Shown here: positions 44,373 to 51,330 of the stretch, piece after piece
How positions within the stretch are numbered: the stretch's first letter is position 1
Layout of the letters: each line of letters opens with the position of its first letter
IMG/VR virus record: IMGVR_UViG_3300042691_031577
Coordinates: 46,142 to 110,141 of that record
Source of the DNA: a virus
Direction: 5' to 3' (one strand)
DNA: 64,000 bases
Position numbers and translations under genes: made by a program
Notes under the pieces: generated by a model
The model's database searches: none
The model's input: only the letters and a program-made list of their open reading frames with translations
Told to the model about the DNA's origin: nothing

Positions 44373-44745
44373 CAATATAAGTATATACTTTTGTCGACAC
44401 AAAAAGATCGTTTAAAAGAGTTCTTTGACATCTTGCAAAATTTCCCAAAAGGGGTTAGTCCGAAAATGCGAACGCAAAAATTGGAGATATACGTATATAC
44501 TGTCGATGGCGAAGAGGTGTTTGCGAGTTGTGAATACGTCACATTAAATTTTGTACCAACATCATCCCGCGCATGGACCGCGGCTAGCATGGGGACAGAT
44601 CGCTATTAGATCGCCGGCGGGCCGCTATCGCCTGCACTTCCCTAGATCTCTTTTGCCCGGCGGGTGATTTTTTATCGAGCGCGCTAGCTCGCGTAAATAT
44701 TGCTTTATACTAGCACACCTGCGATCATATGCGATAGAGACAAAA
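44373..44745 (+). other. GC-rich plus-strand segment with a possible 72-residue gene
   Basis: Visibly richer in G and C than its surroundings, with several short palindromes (GATCGCCGGCGGGCC, GAGCGCGCTAGCTCGCG). A TTG-start reading frame at 44391-44609 encodes DRLKEFFDILQNFPKGVSP then KLEIYVYTVDGEEVFA, protein-like but unproven. A weak CCCGGCGGG hairpin with a T run lies at 44656-44673. Probably acquired DNA. Confidence 0.4.
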
Positions 44746-44775
44746 GAGCGCATGCTTTTATGTTCGCATGCGCTC
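44746..44775 (-). terminator. 10-bp hairpin terminator
   Basis: GAGCGCATGC / GCATGCGCTC with a 10-nt loop; on the minus strand TTTT follows. Ends the transcript of the gene starting at 45195. Confidence 0.65.
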
Positions 44776-44799
44776 AATCGTTTAAACCGTATGTTCTTA

Positions 44800-45195
44800 T
44801 TATCCGAATATAATGTCTTGATAGAATACGGTCTGCAGCATTACATCAGCTGTTTCCGCATCATCATTTTCAGTAATCATATTCGTCAGATGTTCTATTG
44901 GTGTCTGAGCTACTCTCTCATGAACGTCCGATAGATCAATTGTACTATTCATTTCACCATCACCTTCTTCATCTATTATAGTTAATGATTTACCTAAACG
45001 AAGTACCTCTAATAAAACATCCTCGTAACAGATTCCTTGATCGGGATTCTTTGATTTGAGGCTCTGCTTAGCGGCTTGATAATCTTGCTCATCTGTTTCT
45101 AAGATGAGACCGTAGCCTGAAATGTAAGACAATCCGTTACATAATGCATTGTGGAACATTTCTTCTGATTCTTGTGGTGTTAAAATTATTTTCAT
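44800..45195 (-). CDS. Acidic protein, function unknown
   Basis: Start taken at the ATG at 45195 (MKIILTPQESEEMFHNALC), since the early-type promoter lies at 45218-45241 and would exclude the longer frame to 45282. 131 residues, Asp/Glu-rich, mixed alpha/beta. First gene of the accessory region. Not recognised. Confidence 0.68.
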   Translation of the reverse strand: MKIILTPQESEEMFHNALCNGLSYISGYGLILETDEQDYQAAKQSLKSKNPDQGICYEDVLLEVLRLGKSLTIIDEEGDGEMNSTIDLSDVHERVAQTPIEHLTNMITENDDAETADVMLQTVFYQDIIFG

Positions 45196-45217
45196 TTGTT
45201 TGTTAATTATTATGAGA

Positions 45218-45249
45218 TAAAGATAGTGGACGAGCTTTGCCCGTCCACT
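45218..45249 (-). promoter_or_regulatory. Hairpin plus early-type promoter
   Basis: GGCAAA (45236-45241), 10-nt spacer, TATCTTTA (45218-45225); overlapping AGTGGACG/CGTCCACT hairpin (45225-45249). Confidence 0.6.
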
Positions 45250-45369
45250 TTTCCTTAAAACAACTAAACAATAATCAAACAAACAATCAATTATTAAACA
45301 TTATGAAATTGAATTTCGGTGTGATAAATGCTACTATAGCTAAGTTTTCCGGATCCGCTATTATTTTTA

Positions 45370-45585
45370 TCATTGCATTAGCCCTTTCATTCTTAGGATC
45401 TGATGTCTTAATTTCTCGATCTCCTCTTTCTGCTCGCCCATAATCATAAAACACATAAATGTAATTGCCATCATCAATACTAAGAAACCAATGATAAAAT
45501 CTTGATCGCTTTGTGCTTTAACAAACATTAAATACAGTGAGATAAAGCCTAATACTACACTGATAATTCCGTTTAAAATTTTCAT
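45370..45585 (-). CDS. Small two-helix membrane protein
   Basis: 71 residues: hydrophobic helices at ~6-22 and ~31-50, then a charged coil (EQKEEIEKLRHQILRMK). Early-type promoter at 45610-45633. Holin-like size, but role unknown. Confidence 0.65.
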   Translation of the reverse strand: MKILNGIISVVLGFISLYLMFVKAQSDQDFIIGFLVLMMAITFMCFMIMGEQKEEIEKLRHQILRMKGLMQ

Positions 45586-45609
45586 ATCGTTTTGTTTTTA
45601 ATTGTGATG

Positions 45610-45638
45610 TAAAGGTAAGTGGCGAGCTTTGACTCGCC
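45610..45638 (-). promoter_or_regulatory. Hairpin plus early-type promoter
   Basis: GTCAAA (45628-45633), 10-nt spacer, TACCTTTA (45610-45617); GGCGAG/CTCGCC hairpin at 45621-45638. Confidence 0.6.
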
Positions 45639-45644
45639 AAACAA

Positions 45645-45833
45645 TTAGTACATTTGATTTTTACAAAAGCGAGTAGTTCGGAATTTTGATTTACTCGTTG
45701 AACAAGAAGACATTACCGCAATACCTAGTATAAGTAAAACCCATACTACAAATAAAGCTTTAGCTTTGAATTGATGATTTTTTGTTACTTCGAAATCACC
45801 GTTCTCTAATTTTGTTACGTTAAAATCTGACAT
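45645..45833 (-). CDS. Small single-helix membrane protein
   Basis: 62 residues. A membrane helix ALFVVWVLLILGIAVMSSC at 26-44 with a basic Cys-containing C-terminus. Not a classical lipobox because the helix is internal. Function unknown. Confidence 0.6.
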   Translation of the reverse strand: MSDFNVTKLENGDFEVTKNHQFKAKALFVVWVLLILGIAVMSSCSTSKSKFRTTRFCKNQMY

Positions 45834-45857
45834 AATATTTTTGTTTTAATTGTGATA

Positions 45858-45889
45858 TAAATGTAATAAAAAAGGCTCTGACGAGCCTT
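45858..45889 (-). promoter_or_regulatory. Hairpin plus early-type promoter
   Basis: GTCAGA (45877-45882), 11-nt spacer, TACATTTA (45858-45865). AAGGCTC/GAGCCTT hairpin (45872-45889) with loop GTCA, followed by a T run: a clear terminator-promoter joint. Confidence 0.6.
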
Positions 45890-45895
45890 AAATAA

Positions 45896-46075
45896 TTAAC
45901 CTTGAATCATTATTCCGTTTTCAAATATAACCCAAGCATAATTTGAATAATGATCATTGGGTTCCATTAACTCTAACTCAGTTAGAACATCATTTAATTC
46001 TTCTCTAGTACATGTAGTAGTTAAATTAGAATAAATGTCACTTGGATTTGGGAAAATTAGATAAGTGTTTTTCAT
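45896..46075 (-). CDS. 59-residue acidic protein
   Basis: ATG 46075 to TAA 45896: MKNTYLIFPNPSDIYSNLTT, then REELNDVLTELELMEP and YAWVIFENGIMIQG. Own early-type promoter. Not recognised. Confidence 0.6.
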   Translation of the reverse strand: MKNTYLIFPNPSDIYSNLTTTCTREELNDVLTELELMEPNDHYSNYAWVIFENGIMIQG

Positions 46076-46094
46076 ATCGTTATTAATTGTGATA

Positions 46095-46123
46095 TAAAAA
46101 TAAATGGGTAGTCTTGACTACCC
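46095..46123 (-). promoter_or_regulatory. Hairpin plus early-type promoter
   Basis: GTCAAG (46113-46118), 10-nt spacer, TATTTTTA (46095-46102); GGGTAG/CTACCC hairpin at 46106-46123. Confidence 0.6.
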
Positions 46124-46132
46124 AAATATTAA

Positions 46133-46366
46133 TTAATAATCTAAATTAAATGTAATGACTTTAGGTCCTATATACTTACCTTCATCATCGAAGATATCAT
46201 CATCGTCTTCATCAAAATTATCACAACATAAGTCATCGTCTAAATCAATGTCTTCTTCTTGTAATTCTAATTTGACTGTGTAATCAGTAGGATCAGTGTT
46301 TTTTAAACATATTACTGTTTCTGGATCTTGTTGAGATAGTATCTCAATTAATTCTTTTACTTTCAT
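46133..46366 (-). CDS. Very acidic 77-residue protein
   Basis: Central run EEDIDLDDDLCCDNFDEDDD; about 25 acidic residues. Opening MKVKELIEILSQQDPETVIC is a common small-phage-protein start. An acidic DNA mimic is possible, unproven. Confidence 0.65.
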   Translation of the reverse strand: MKVKELIEILSQQDPETVICLKNTDPTDYTVKLELQEEDIDLDDDLCCDNFDEDDDDIFDDEGKYIGPKVITFNLDY

Positions 46367-46390
46367 TGTTTTATTTATTTAATTGTGATG

Positions 46391-46414
46391 TAAATATAAA
46401 CAACGAATTTTGAC
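46391..46414 (-). promoter_or_regulatory. Early-type promoter
   Basis: GTCAAA (46409-46414), 10-nt spacer, TATATTTA (46391-46398), upstream of the ATG at 46366. Confidence 0.55.
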
Positions 46415-46424
46415 TAAACAACAA

Positions 46425-46586
46425 TTATTTCAATCGATATTGAAGTGTATCATTTACATTGTACTTAGCTGTGCTATAAACAGTGTATGTTAAGGTATCA
46501 TTCGCTGATTTAGCCTCATACTGGAAACTACCATTGCTGTACCCACAGCATGATATTATGATTATTTTTGCTATTAATATTTTCAT
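46425..46586 (-). CDS. 53-residue secreted/lipoprotein-like peptide, paralog A
   Basis: MKILIAKIIIISCCGYSNGS: hydrophobic signal with Cys-Cys-Gly, possibly a lipobox. The remainder (FQYEAKSANDTLTYTVYSTA, KYNVNDTLQYRLK) is closely similar to the 54-residue protein at 52468-52632, a duplicated pair. Function unknown. Confidence 0.65.
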   Translation of the reverse strand: MKILIAKIIIISCCGYSNGSFQYEAKSANDTLTYTVYSTAKYNVNDTLQYRLK

Positions 46587-46598
46587 GATATAAAGATA

Positions 46599-46787
46599 TT
46601 ATCCTTTACCTTCTTCATAGATATCATAACTAGGATCATTATCATTTTCTTCTAGTTCTTGATCTAGAGACAAAAAATCACCTTTGAGTGCTTTATCTAA
46701 AGCTTCTTCTTCATTGTTTGCTTCAACAACATAAGTGTAAATAGACGTTATAGGTCTAATTTCATTTACAATAAATCTTTTTGACAT
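46599..46787 (-). CDS. 62-residue acidic protein
   Basis: MSKRFIVNEIRPITSIYTYV then EANNEEEALDKALKGDF, a beta-hairpin plus helix typical of tiny phage proteins. Early-type promoter at 46811-46834. Not recognised. Confidence 0.62.
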   Translation of the reverse strand: MSKRFIVNEIRPITSIYTYVVEANNEEEALDKALKGDFLSLDQELEENDNDPSYDIYEEGKG

Positions 46788-46810
46788 AGTATTTTTATTT
46801 AATTGTGATG

Positions 46811-46834
46811 TAAAAATAACAAAAAAATCTTGAC
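46811..46834 (-). promoter_or_regulatory. Early-type promoter
   Basis: GTCAAG (46829-46834), 10-nt spacer, TATTTTTA (46811-46818), directly after a terminator. Confidence 0.6.
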
Positions 46835-46840
46835 AAACAA

Positions 46841-46869
46841 CAAAAAAAGCGCCTCATTTCTGAGACGCT
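46841..46869 (-). terminator. Intrinsic terminator of the AT-hook gene
   Basis: 9-bp stem with one mismatch (46848-46856 / 46861-46869), loop of 4, then seven T on the minus strand. Confidence 0.75.
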
Positions 46870-46896
46870 CTGTCTAATAAAAAACAACTATAACAA

Positions 46897-47292
46897 TCAA
46901 GAAACAACTTCTGCTTTAACTACCTTAGGCCTACCCGGTTTGATCTGAATACCGGCTGCTAGCTTCTCAGCGCGCGCCTGCATTCTTTGTTGACGGGCTG
47001 ATCCCTCTACAGCTGGCCTACCTCTGCGCAACAAACCTTCTTCACGCAAACGAGTTTTTTCAGCAATACGAATCTGTCTAGGTGAATTTGGATCCACCGG
47101 TCTACCTTTTTTCTTGGTAACACCCTCGTTTGTGATGTTGATGACAACATTCTCAGTTTGGGGTTCCACCTCTTGTTTGCCTGCGATTGCAGCTTCGATT
47201 TCGGCTTTTTTCATTCCGGTAATGTCAATACCTAATGATTTTGCTTCTGCTTTCATTGCGTTGAATAACGCTAATCCGTTTTGATTTTTCAT
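46897..47292 (-). CDS. AT-hook DNA-binding protein with SAP/HeH-like N-terminus
   Basis: 131 residues. Residues 1-38 resemble a short helix-extended loop-helix domain (GIDITGMKKAEIEAAI). Three GRP hooks follow: KKKGRPVDP, RRGRPAVE and KPGRPKV. AT hooks bind the minor groove of AT-rich DNA. A second protein (48631-48894) shares the hook-plus-RQQRMQARAEKLAAG repeat unit. Possibly shapes phage or host DNA, or controls transcription. Confidence 0.82.
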   Translation of the reverse strand: MKNQNGLALFNAMKAEAKSLGIDITGMKKAEIEAAIAGKQEVEPQTENVVINITNEGVTKKKGRPVDPNSPRQIRIAEKTRLREEGLLRRGRPAVEGSARQQRMQARAEKLAAGIQIKPGRPKVVKAEVVS

Positions 47293-47320
47293 AACCTTTA
47301 TTTTTTTATTAATTGTGATT

Positions 47321-47344
47321 TAAATGTACAAAATTAGTTTTGAC
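47321..47344 (-). promoter_or_regulatory. Early-type promoter
   Basis: GTCAAA (47339-47344), 10-nt spacer, TACATTTA (47321-47328); overlaps the end of the next gene. Confidence 0.55.
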
Positions 47345-47510
47345 CATCAAGTTCTTTTCGCTCAGCAACTAGATACTCGATTTGATCAACAGGCATAGTC
47401 ATGATCAATTGTCTTAACATTTGATCTTCCATCCCTACTTCTCTGATGATGTTTTCCATTGTTTCACCATCTACTTCTTTTAATGCGTTGATAATTTCTT
47501 GTGTGTTCAT
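47334..47510 (-). CDS. 58-residue helical protein
   Basis: MNTQEIINALKEVDGETMEN, then MLRQLIMTMPVDQIEYLVAE. Two helices, acidic. Stop lies inside the next gene's promoter. Not recognised. Confidence 0.6.
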   Translation of the reverse strand: MNTQEIINALKEVDGETMENIIREVGMEDQMLRQLIMTMPVDQIEYLVAERKELDGQN

Positions 47511-47530
47511 AATCGTTTTTATTTATGATA

Positions 47531-47555
47531 TAAAGATAATACAAATAACTGTGCC
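47531..47555 (-). promoter_or_regulatory. Early-type promoter (variant box)
   Basis: GGCACA (47550-47555), 11-nt spacer, TATCTTTA (47531-47538). Confidence 0.45.
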
Positions 47556-47560
47556 TGACA

Positions 47561-47584
47561 CAAAAAAAGCGCTCATAGAGCGCT
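47561..47584 (-). terminator. Intrinsic terminator
   Basis: AGCGCTC/GAGCGCT stem (47568-47584), 3-nt loop, then T7 on the minus strand; ends the 137-residue gene. Confidence 0.75.
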
Positions 47585-47589
47585 TTAAT

Positions 47590-48003
47590 TTAAATTACTT
47601 CGTGCCATCCGTGAACGTTCCAATCTTTTTCTGTTTGACGATTTTCACTGAATTGAGTTAGATCATCTACTAGATAAAGACAACTGTCGCCACTCACGTA
47701 GATGTAGGCTTTGTCTTTAGGTACGGAAAAATCACTATCGATGTGCAAAACGCAATACATATCTTTTTTGATTTTGTATTCTTCTCCGAATATCTCTTTA
47801 CCTATCTTCTTGAGCAATGATTTGAATTCTTGATTGTCTTTTAAAAATTGTTCCCATTGTTTGCCTATACAATCATAACGATTATGCTCGTAATTTAATG
47901 CAGGCAAATTCTCAATTTTGATTAATTCAGTAAATGATAATTTACTTTTTCCGTGACCTAAAAAGGCCTTAGCAGCAGTGCTGCTGTTGATTGCTGTTGT
48001 CAT
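47590..48003 (-). CDS. 137-residue protein, function unknown
   Basis: Starts MTTAINSSTAAKAFLGHGKS; C-terminal half is beta (MYCVLHIDSDFSVPKDKAYI). Followed by a good terminator and preceded by an early-type promoter (48031-48054), so a single-gene unit. Not recognised. Confidence 0.68.
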   Translation of the reverse strand: MTTAINSSTAAKAFLGHGKSKLSFTELIKIENLPALNYEHNRYDCIGKQWEQFLKDNQEFKSLLKKIGKEIFGEEYKIKKDMYCVLHIDSDFSVPKDKAYIYVSGDSCLYLVDDLTQFSENRQTEKDWNVHGWHEVI

Positions 48004-48030
48004 AATTCAAAGAACTTATTAATTGTGATG

Positions 48031-48054
48031 TAAATATAATAAAATTACTTTGAT
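48031..48054 (-). promoter_or_regulatory. Early-type promoter (variant box)
   Basis: ATCAAA (48049-48054), 10-nt spacer, TATATTTA (48031-48038). Confidence 0.5.
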
Positions 48055-48248
48055 CTACCAATATTTCTGAAGCTGCTTCGTTGTTTAAAAAATTTACTGT
48101 CGGACAAAGGAGCCCTCTTTGGAGCTGGAGCCCCAGGCCCTCCAGACCATCCTTCCCTCAGCTTCCCTCTTCTACACGCCGGACAAGGATCCCCAGGATC
48201 GTACGATAAAAATTGCTTAGAGCATTTATTACACTTAGTTCTCACCAT
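48045..48248 (-). CDS. Zinc-ribbon small protein
   Basis: 67 residues. CNKCSKQF and CPACRRGK give a CxxC-CxxC ribbon in the first 28 residues; the rest is basic, Gly/Pro-rich and likely disordered. Possible nucleic-acid or transcription-complex binder. Confidence 0.7.
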   Translation of the reverse strand: MVRTKCNKCSKQFLSYDPGDPCPACRRGKLREGWSGGPGAPAPKRAPLSDSKFFKQRSSFRNIGRSK

Positions 48249-48263
48249 AATACATAATAAAAA

Positions 48264-48283
48264 TGGCGCTCAGATAAGCGCCA
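48264..48283 (-). terminator. Hairpin terminator
   Basis: TGGCGCT/AGCGCCA stem, 6-nt loop, then ATTTTTATT on the minus strand; ends the 78-residue gene. Confidence 0.6.
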
Positions 48284-48291
48284 AAACCGTA

Positions 48292-48528
48292 CTAATAATC
48301 ATCAAATAGATCATCATCCTCATCTACATCGTCCCATACACCTTCTTCGGCGTCCGTCTCTAATTCATCGATCTCTTCTAATTCAGCAATCATGCTATTT
48401 ACTTGCTGACCCATGTATTCTAAGTCAATGTTGGTGATTACGGTATTAGATTCCATCGCTTCATCTAATATGTTATTGATTTCCTCTTCTGCTTTACGCA
48501 GGTGTCTTAATATTTTTTCCTTATTCAT
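48292..48528 (-). CDS. Acidic helical 78-residue protein
   Basis: Helical start (KILRHLRKAEEEINNILDEA) and extremely acidic C-terminus (AEEGVWDDVDEDDDLFDDY). Not recognised; acidic tail hints at binding to a basic surface. Confidence 0.65.
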   Translation of the reverse strand: MNKEKILRHLRKAEEEINNILDEAMESNTVITNIDLEYMGQQVNSMIAELEEIDELETDAEEGVWDDVDEDDDLFDDY

Positions 48529-48583
48529 GGTACAAAATTTTAGATAAATATAATAAAAAGGAATAAAAAAACAAAGAAAAAAC

Positions 48584-48610
48584 CGCCTGCAGGCAAAAAG
48601 TCTACAGGCG
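48584..48610 (-). terminator. Intrinsic terminator of second AT-hook gene
   Basis: CGCCTG/CAGGCG stem, then GTTTTTTC on the minus strand. Confidence 0.6.
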
Positions 48611-48630
48611 ATTTAGGTAAAAAACCGTTA

Positions 48631-48894
48631 CTAAGCAGCAACGGTTTCGGTTTGTTTTTTCGGACGTCCGGGACCTACTTTCTCACCGTTAGCAATACGC
48701 GCTGCGCGATCAGCTAATTTTTGCTGGCGTTTGCTTGTAGTTGATGCTGGACGACCTCTTTTAATTTGATCACCATTAGCGATTCGCTCTGCGCGAGCAG
48801 CTAATACTTGTTGACGCTTTGAACCTTCAACTGTTGGACGACCTTTACGTTTTGATTCTGTTGCAGTAGCAACTGTTGTGTTTTCTGTACTCAT
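48631..48894 (-). CDS. AT-hook protein, paralog
   Basis: 87 residues with three hooks: KRKGRPTVE, KRGRPAST and GPGRPKK, separated by the repeat RQQVLAARAERIANG / RQQKLADRAARIANG. Paralog of the 131-residue AT-hook protein. Early-type promoter at 48929-48952. Predicted AT-rich DNA binder. Confidence 0.82.
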   Translation of the reverse strand: MSTENTTVATATESKRKGRPTVEGSKRQQVLAARAERIANGDQIKRGRPASTTSKRQQKLADRAARIANGEKVGPGRPKKQTETVAA

Positions 48895-48928
48895 AACCTT
48901 TATTATTTATTTTTTAAATTTAACGATG

Positions 48929-48952
48929 TAAATATACGACTTGAGTTTTGCC
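48929..48952 (-). promoter_or_regulatory. Early-type promoter
   Basis: GGCAAA (48947-48952), 10-nt spacer, TATATTTA (48929-48936). Confidence 0.6.
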
Positions 48953-48959
48953 TTCCAAC

Positions 48960-49275
48960 ATTTTTTGTTGCAAAAAATTCGTAGTAAAAAGAAATTGGCT
49001 ACAAGATACAAACAAAAGCTTTGCCAAGCACAAAGATAGCCTGCACAAAAGTGCTAGGTTTTCTAAAAATTTGTTCGTACATTGGTAATCATTTTCTGGA
49101 TTACTACAGTTGCTAAATTGTTTGTTGGTGATTATTGTCTGAACCTACCACAGTTTACATATTTGTTTGTTCGTACTGACTATAACCGTTGGCGGTGCTA
49201 CAAAGGGCTGTGCTACTAGGTTGAGTAACTCACGGGCTACTTAGACGAATTCATCGTTTGAACAACAATAAATAT
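48960..49275 (-). other. Gene-free 320-nt segment, possible structured RNA
   Basis: No reading frame of note on either strand. Bounded upstream by ATATTTAT (49268-49275) and a terminator, downstream by the AT-hook promoter, so a ~300-nt non-coding transcript is possible. Contains short inverted repeats (AGCCTGCAC...GTGCTAGGTT) and less AT bias than usual spacers. No known RNA family recognised. Confidence 0.35.
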
Positions 49276-49280
49276 ACGAG

Positions 49281-49312
49281 AACAAAAAAAGACAACCATT
49301 ACAGTTGTCTTT
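49281..49312 (-). terminator. Intrinsic terminator
   Basis: AAAGACAAC/GTTGTCTTT stem (49288-49312), 7-nt loop, T7 on the minus strand; ends the gene at 49343. Confidence 0.78.
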
Positions 49313-49342
49313 CCTTAACTAAATTTGCGCGTTTGCTTTGCG

Positions 49343-49606
49343 TTATCTGTGCGGCTTATATTCCTTCGCCATCCTATCCGCTCCTAATCCTTCATACTTA
49401 AGTAATGCGTTAGCAATATACATTTGAAAACGTTGAATTGTTTTACATTCATTAATTGCTTTTAAAATTGACTGTTTGTCTTTGTCGTTGATGTTTTTTG
49501 ACTGAACAAATTCGATTGTGTTTTGCTTTGCAAAATTCAGATCGGCTGTGTTGAATACTACTTCTGAAATCTGTTCAAAAATAGACTTGATTTGTACTTT
49601 TGACAT
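49343..49606 (-). CDS. 87-residue helical protein
   Basis: KVQIKSIFEQISEVVFNTAD; helical throughout, basic C-terminus. Has promoter and terminator of its own. Not recognised. Confidence 0.65.
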   Translation of the reverse strand: MSKVQIKSIFEQISEVVFNTADLNFAKQNTIEFVQSKNINDKDKQSILKAINECKTIQRFQMYIANALLKYEGLGADRMAKEYKPHR

Positions 49607-49626
49607 GTTGTTTGTTGTTTATGATG

Positions 49627-49650
49627 TAAATGTAGGCAAAAAATCTTGCC
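49627..49650 (-). promoter_or_regulatory. Early-type promoter
   Basis: GGCAAG (49645-49650), 10-nt spacer, TACATTTA (49627-49634). Confidence 0.6.
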
Positions 49651-49971
49651 AAAACAACAAAAAAGAACAAAAAGAACGTAAAAAATTGGTACAAAATGCG
49701 TGAAAAGTATATCTGGATATATGGTCGAGTTGTAAGATGGGTGTTGGTGTGTACAATTTTCTCGATCTGCACCAATTCATCACCACCAATCACCACAACT
49801 CATTCCACCCATCACCCTAATCTTATTTTTCGAGCGCCCGAAACTCTCTTTTCAATTTCCCTACACTCTAGTTTTTGTCATCCGTTACTACCTTTTCGTA
49901 TCACCTAACCTCCATTACCTTCAGCGCCACTTTGCGCATCTTTAGTGCATCTAACACATTTGTTATTTTAG
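49651..49971. other. Gene-free 320-nt segment
   Basis: Pyrimidine-rich on the plus strand, with no convincing gene. The frames that cross it give low-complexity Thr/Ser/His strings. No terminator or strong repeat seen. Ends at tRNA-like element 2. Confidence 0.5.
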
Positions 49972-50054
49972 TAGTCAGGACAGGATTCGAACCTGCTTTA
50001 GGGCTTACGACCTATGATATTCTATTTACGACAACACCATGTCGCCACCTGACT
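49972..50054 (-). tRNA. tRNA-like element 2 (83 nt)
   Basis: Acceptor AGTCAGG/CCTGACT, discriminator A, D arm GCGAC-ATGGTGTT-GTCGT, T arm GCAGG-TTCGAAT-CCTGT. The 32-nt centre offers only a TAGG/CCTA stem with an 8-nt loop, so the anticodon cannot be placed. Length would fit a long-variable-arm class (Leu/Ser). 17 nt after the 50072 gene, so likely cotranscribed. Confidence 0.6.
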
Positions 50055-50071
50055 ATTTTATTATTCTGGAT

Positions 50072-50263
50072 TTATATTATTCTCCATTTAAATTCATTTG
50101 TTTGTCCTATCTCATCTCCCACATCATTACTCCAAAGTATCAACATAGTATTTTCCTTATCATTTAACAATGATTTGAACCATTCCAATTCTTCCACATC
50201 ATTGTGGCTATACCACAACTCATCATCTATTTCTATTTCACACTCTATTTTTAGTTTTGCCAT
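50072..50263 (-). CDS. Small acidic protein
   Basis: Start at 50263 (MAKLKIECEIEIDDELWYSH) keeps the overlap with the upstream gene short. 63 residues; beta strands with WFKSLLNDKENTMLILW. Not recognised. Confidence 0.6.
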   Translation of the reverse strand: MAKLKIECEIEIDDELWYSHNDVEELEWFKSLLNDKENTMLILWSNDVGDEIGQTNEFKWRII

Positions 50264-50495
50264 AGGTTTCGTTGTAATATTGTTCAAATTCTTCTTTATG
50301 AAACTTTAATGAATTTTCTCCATTAACATAGTTCTTTTTAATATATTCAAACATCTCTTCCTTCTCCATTGCTTTGGCTTGTTGGAATTCTTCTTTAAAA
50401 GCTACATAAAAAGACATGGCAATAAAACTATCACTATCTTTTGTGGCTATTTTTTCCATTAACCATTCTACTGCTGTCTGTTTTTTATTTTCCAT
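50238..50495 (-). CDS. Small conserved helical phage protein
   Basis: Start at 50495 (MENKKQTAVEWLMEKIATKD) is the usual opening of a family common in Bacteroidota phages; longer start at 50534 is possible. 85 residues, helical, with FEYIKKNYVNGENSL then HKEEFEQYYNETYG. Function unknown. Confidence 0.7.
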   Translation of the reverse strand: MENKKQTAVEWLMEKIATKDSDSFIAMSFYVAFKEEFQQAKAMEKEEMFEYIKKNYVNGENSLKFHKEEFEQYYNETYGKTKNRV

Positions 50496-50505
50496 TGTTA
50501 CCTCC

Positions 50506-50697
50506 TTATTGTTTTGTTTCATCTTCACCCTCATCTAACCCAAACTCATCATACACATGTTCCATAACATTATATGCTTGTTCACCCGATAGAAAATGAC
50601 TTATAATCAGATCTAGTATTTGTGAATCCTGATAACCAAATTCTCTTAGGTTATCTAACATTGCAATAGCATTGTTTCTGTTTCGTAGTGTTGCCAT
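50506..50697 (-). CDS. 63-residue helical protein
   Basis: MATLRNRNNAIAMLDNLREF then QAYNVMEHVYDEFGLDEGED. Short helical protein in the same run of genes; not recognised. Confidence 0.62.
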   Translation of the reverse strand: MATLRNRNNAIAMLDNLREFGYQDSQILDLIISHFLSGEQAYNVMEHVYDEFGLDEGEDETKQ

Positions 50698-50703
50698 TGT
50701 TAT

Positions 50704-50931
50704 TTATTCATTAGGGACAGTAAAAATACCTATGTCAACTACTTGTACTTGTTTACCAACAAGATCATCAATAAAATATTTACAACCCCGTTCATCATAA
50801 AACATCATATCATCATTCCAATCCATTGGATTGTTCAAAACGGAAAATATATTATGGCCCTTTGCTGAGCTTTCTGTTCTACCCCAGTTATCAATAACCT
50901 CCGAGTAGTAAACAATTTTGATTGGTGTCAT
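50704..50931 (-). CDS. 75-residue protein
   Basis: Mixed beta structure (MTPIKIVYYSEVIDNWGRTE, VGKQVQVVDIGIFTVPNE). 6 nt upstream of the next gene. Not recognised. Confidence 0.62.
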   Translation of the reverse strand: MTPIKIVYYSEVIDNWGRTESSAKGHNIFSVLNNPMDWNDDMMFYDERGCKYFIDDLVGKQVQVVDIGIFTVPNE

Positions 50932-50933
50932 CG

Positions 50934-51095
50934 TTACTTAATTTTACCTTCTAAATGTGAAATAGCTACTTCAATTGCACCCTGTAAATAACCTACTATT
51001 TGAGCGTGTGGTATTTTATTATCCCACTGTTGTTCAGATGAAGCTAAACCTGTTTTTAACGCTTCAATTACTGCTTCAATTTCTTGTTTTGACAT
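50934..51095 (-). CDS. 53-residue helical protein
   Basis: ATG 51095 to TAA 50934: MSKQEIEAVIEALKTGLASS, then QIVGYLQGAIEVAISHLEGK. Early-type promoter immediately upstream. Not recognised. Confidence 0.6.
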   Translation of the reverse strand: MSKQEIEAVIEALKTGLASSEQQWDNKIPHAQIVGYLQGAIEVAISHLEGKIK

Positions 51096-51119
51096 AACCT
51101 TAATTTATTAATTGTGATG

Positions 51120-51149
51120 TAAATGTATAAAGGAGGGCTTTGCCCTCCT
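51120..51149 (-). promoter_or_regulatory. Hairpin plus early-type promoter
   Basis: GGCAAA (51139-51144), 11-nt spacer, TACATTTA (51120-51127). An AGGAGGGC/GCCCTCCT hairpin (51131-51149) holds the box and overlaps the stop of the next gene. Confidence 0.6.
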
Positions 51150-51294
51150 AATCAACTTGAGTTTTAACCCAATCATGCAATGCTATTATTTCTTCGTAGA
51201 ATTGATAAACATCCATATCACCATCTTTAATAGCATCACGAAAATTTTCAATATCGTTTATTAACGTATTTAGTAAATATTCTTGTTCTGACAT
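51148..51294 (-). CDS. 48-residue acidic helical protein
   Basis: ATG 51294 to TAG 51148: MSEQEYLLNTLINDIENFRD, then VYQFYEEIIALHDWVKTQVD. Not recognised. Confidence 0.58.
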   Translation of the reverse strand: MSEQEYLLNTLINDIENFRDAIKDGDMDVYQFYEEIIALHDWVKTQVD

Positions 51295-51330
51295 ATTATT
51301 TATTTATTATTACTTAGTAAATATAACATC

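Noticed and set aside
44234-44590. Minus-strand frame reading SQDRIRTCN... across tRNA-like element 1
   Set aside because: Strings such as 'QDRIRTCN' are the well-known artefact of translating a T arm (GGTTCGAATCC) in the wrong strand. The same applies to the frame at 44257-44448 (VVRTGFEPV).
49875-50309. Plus-strand frame of 144 residues with VVRTGFEPALGL
   Set aside because: It crosses tRNA-like element 2 and overlaps two well-formed minus-strand genes; composition is low-complexity.
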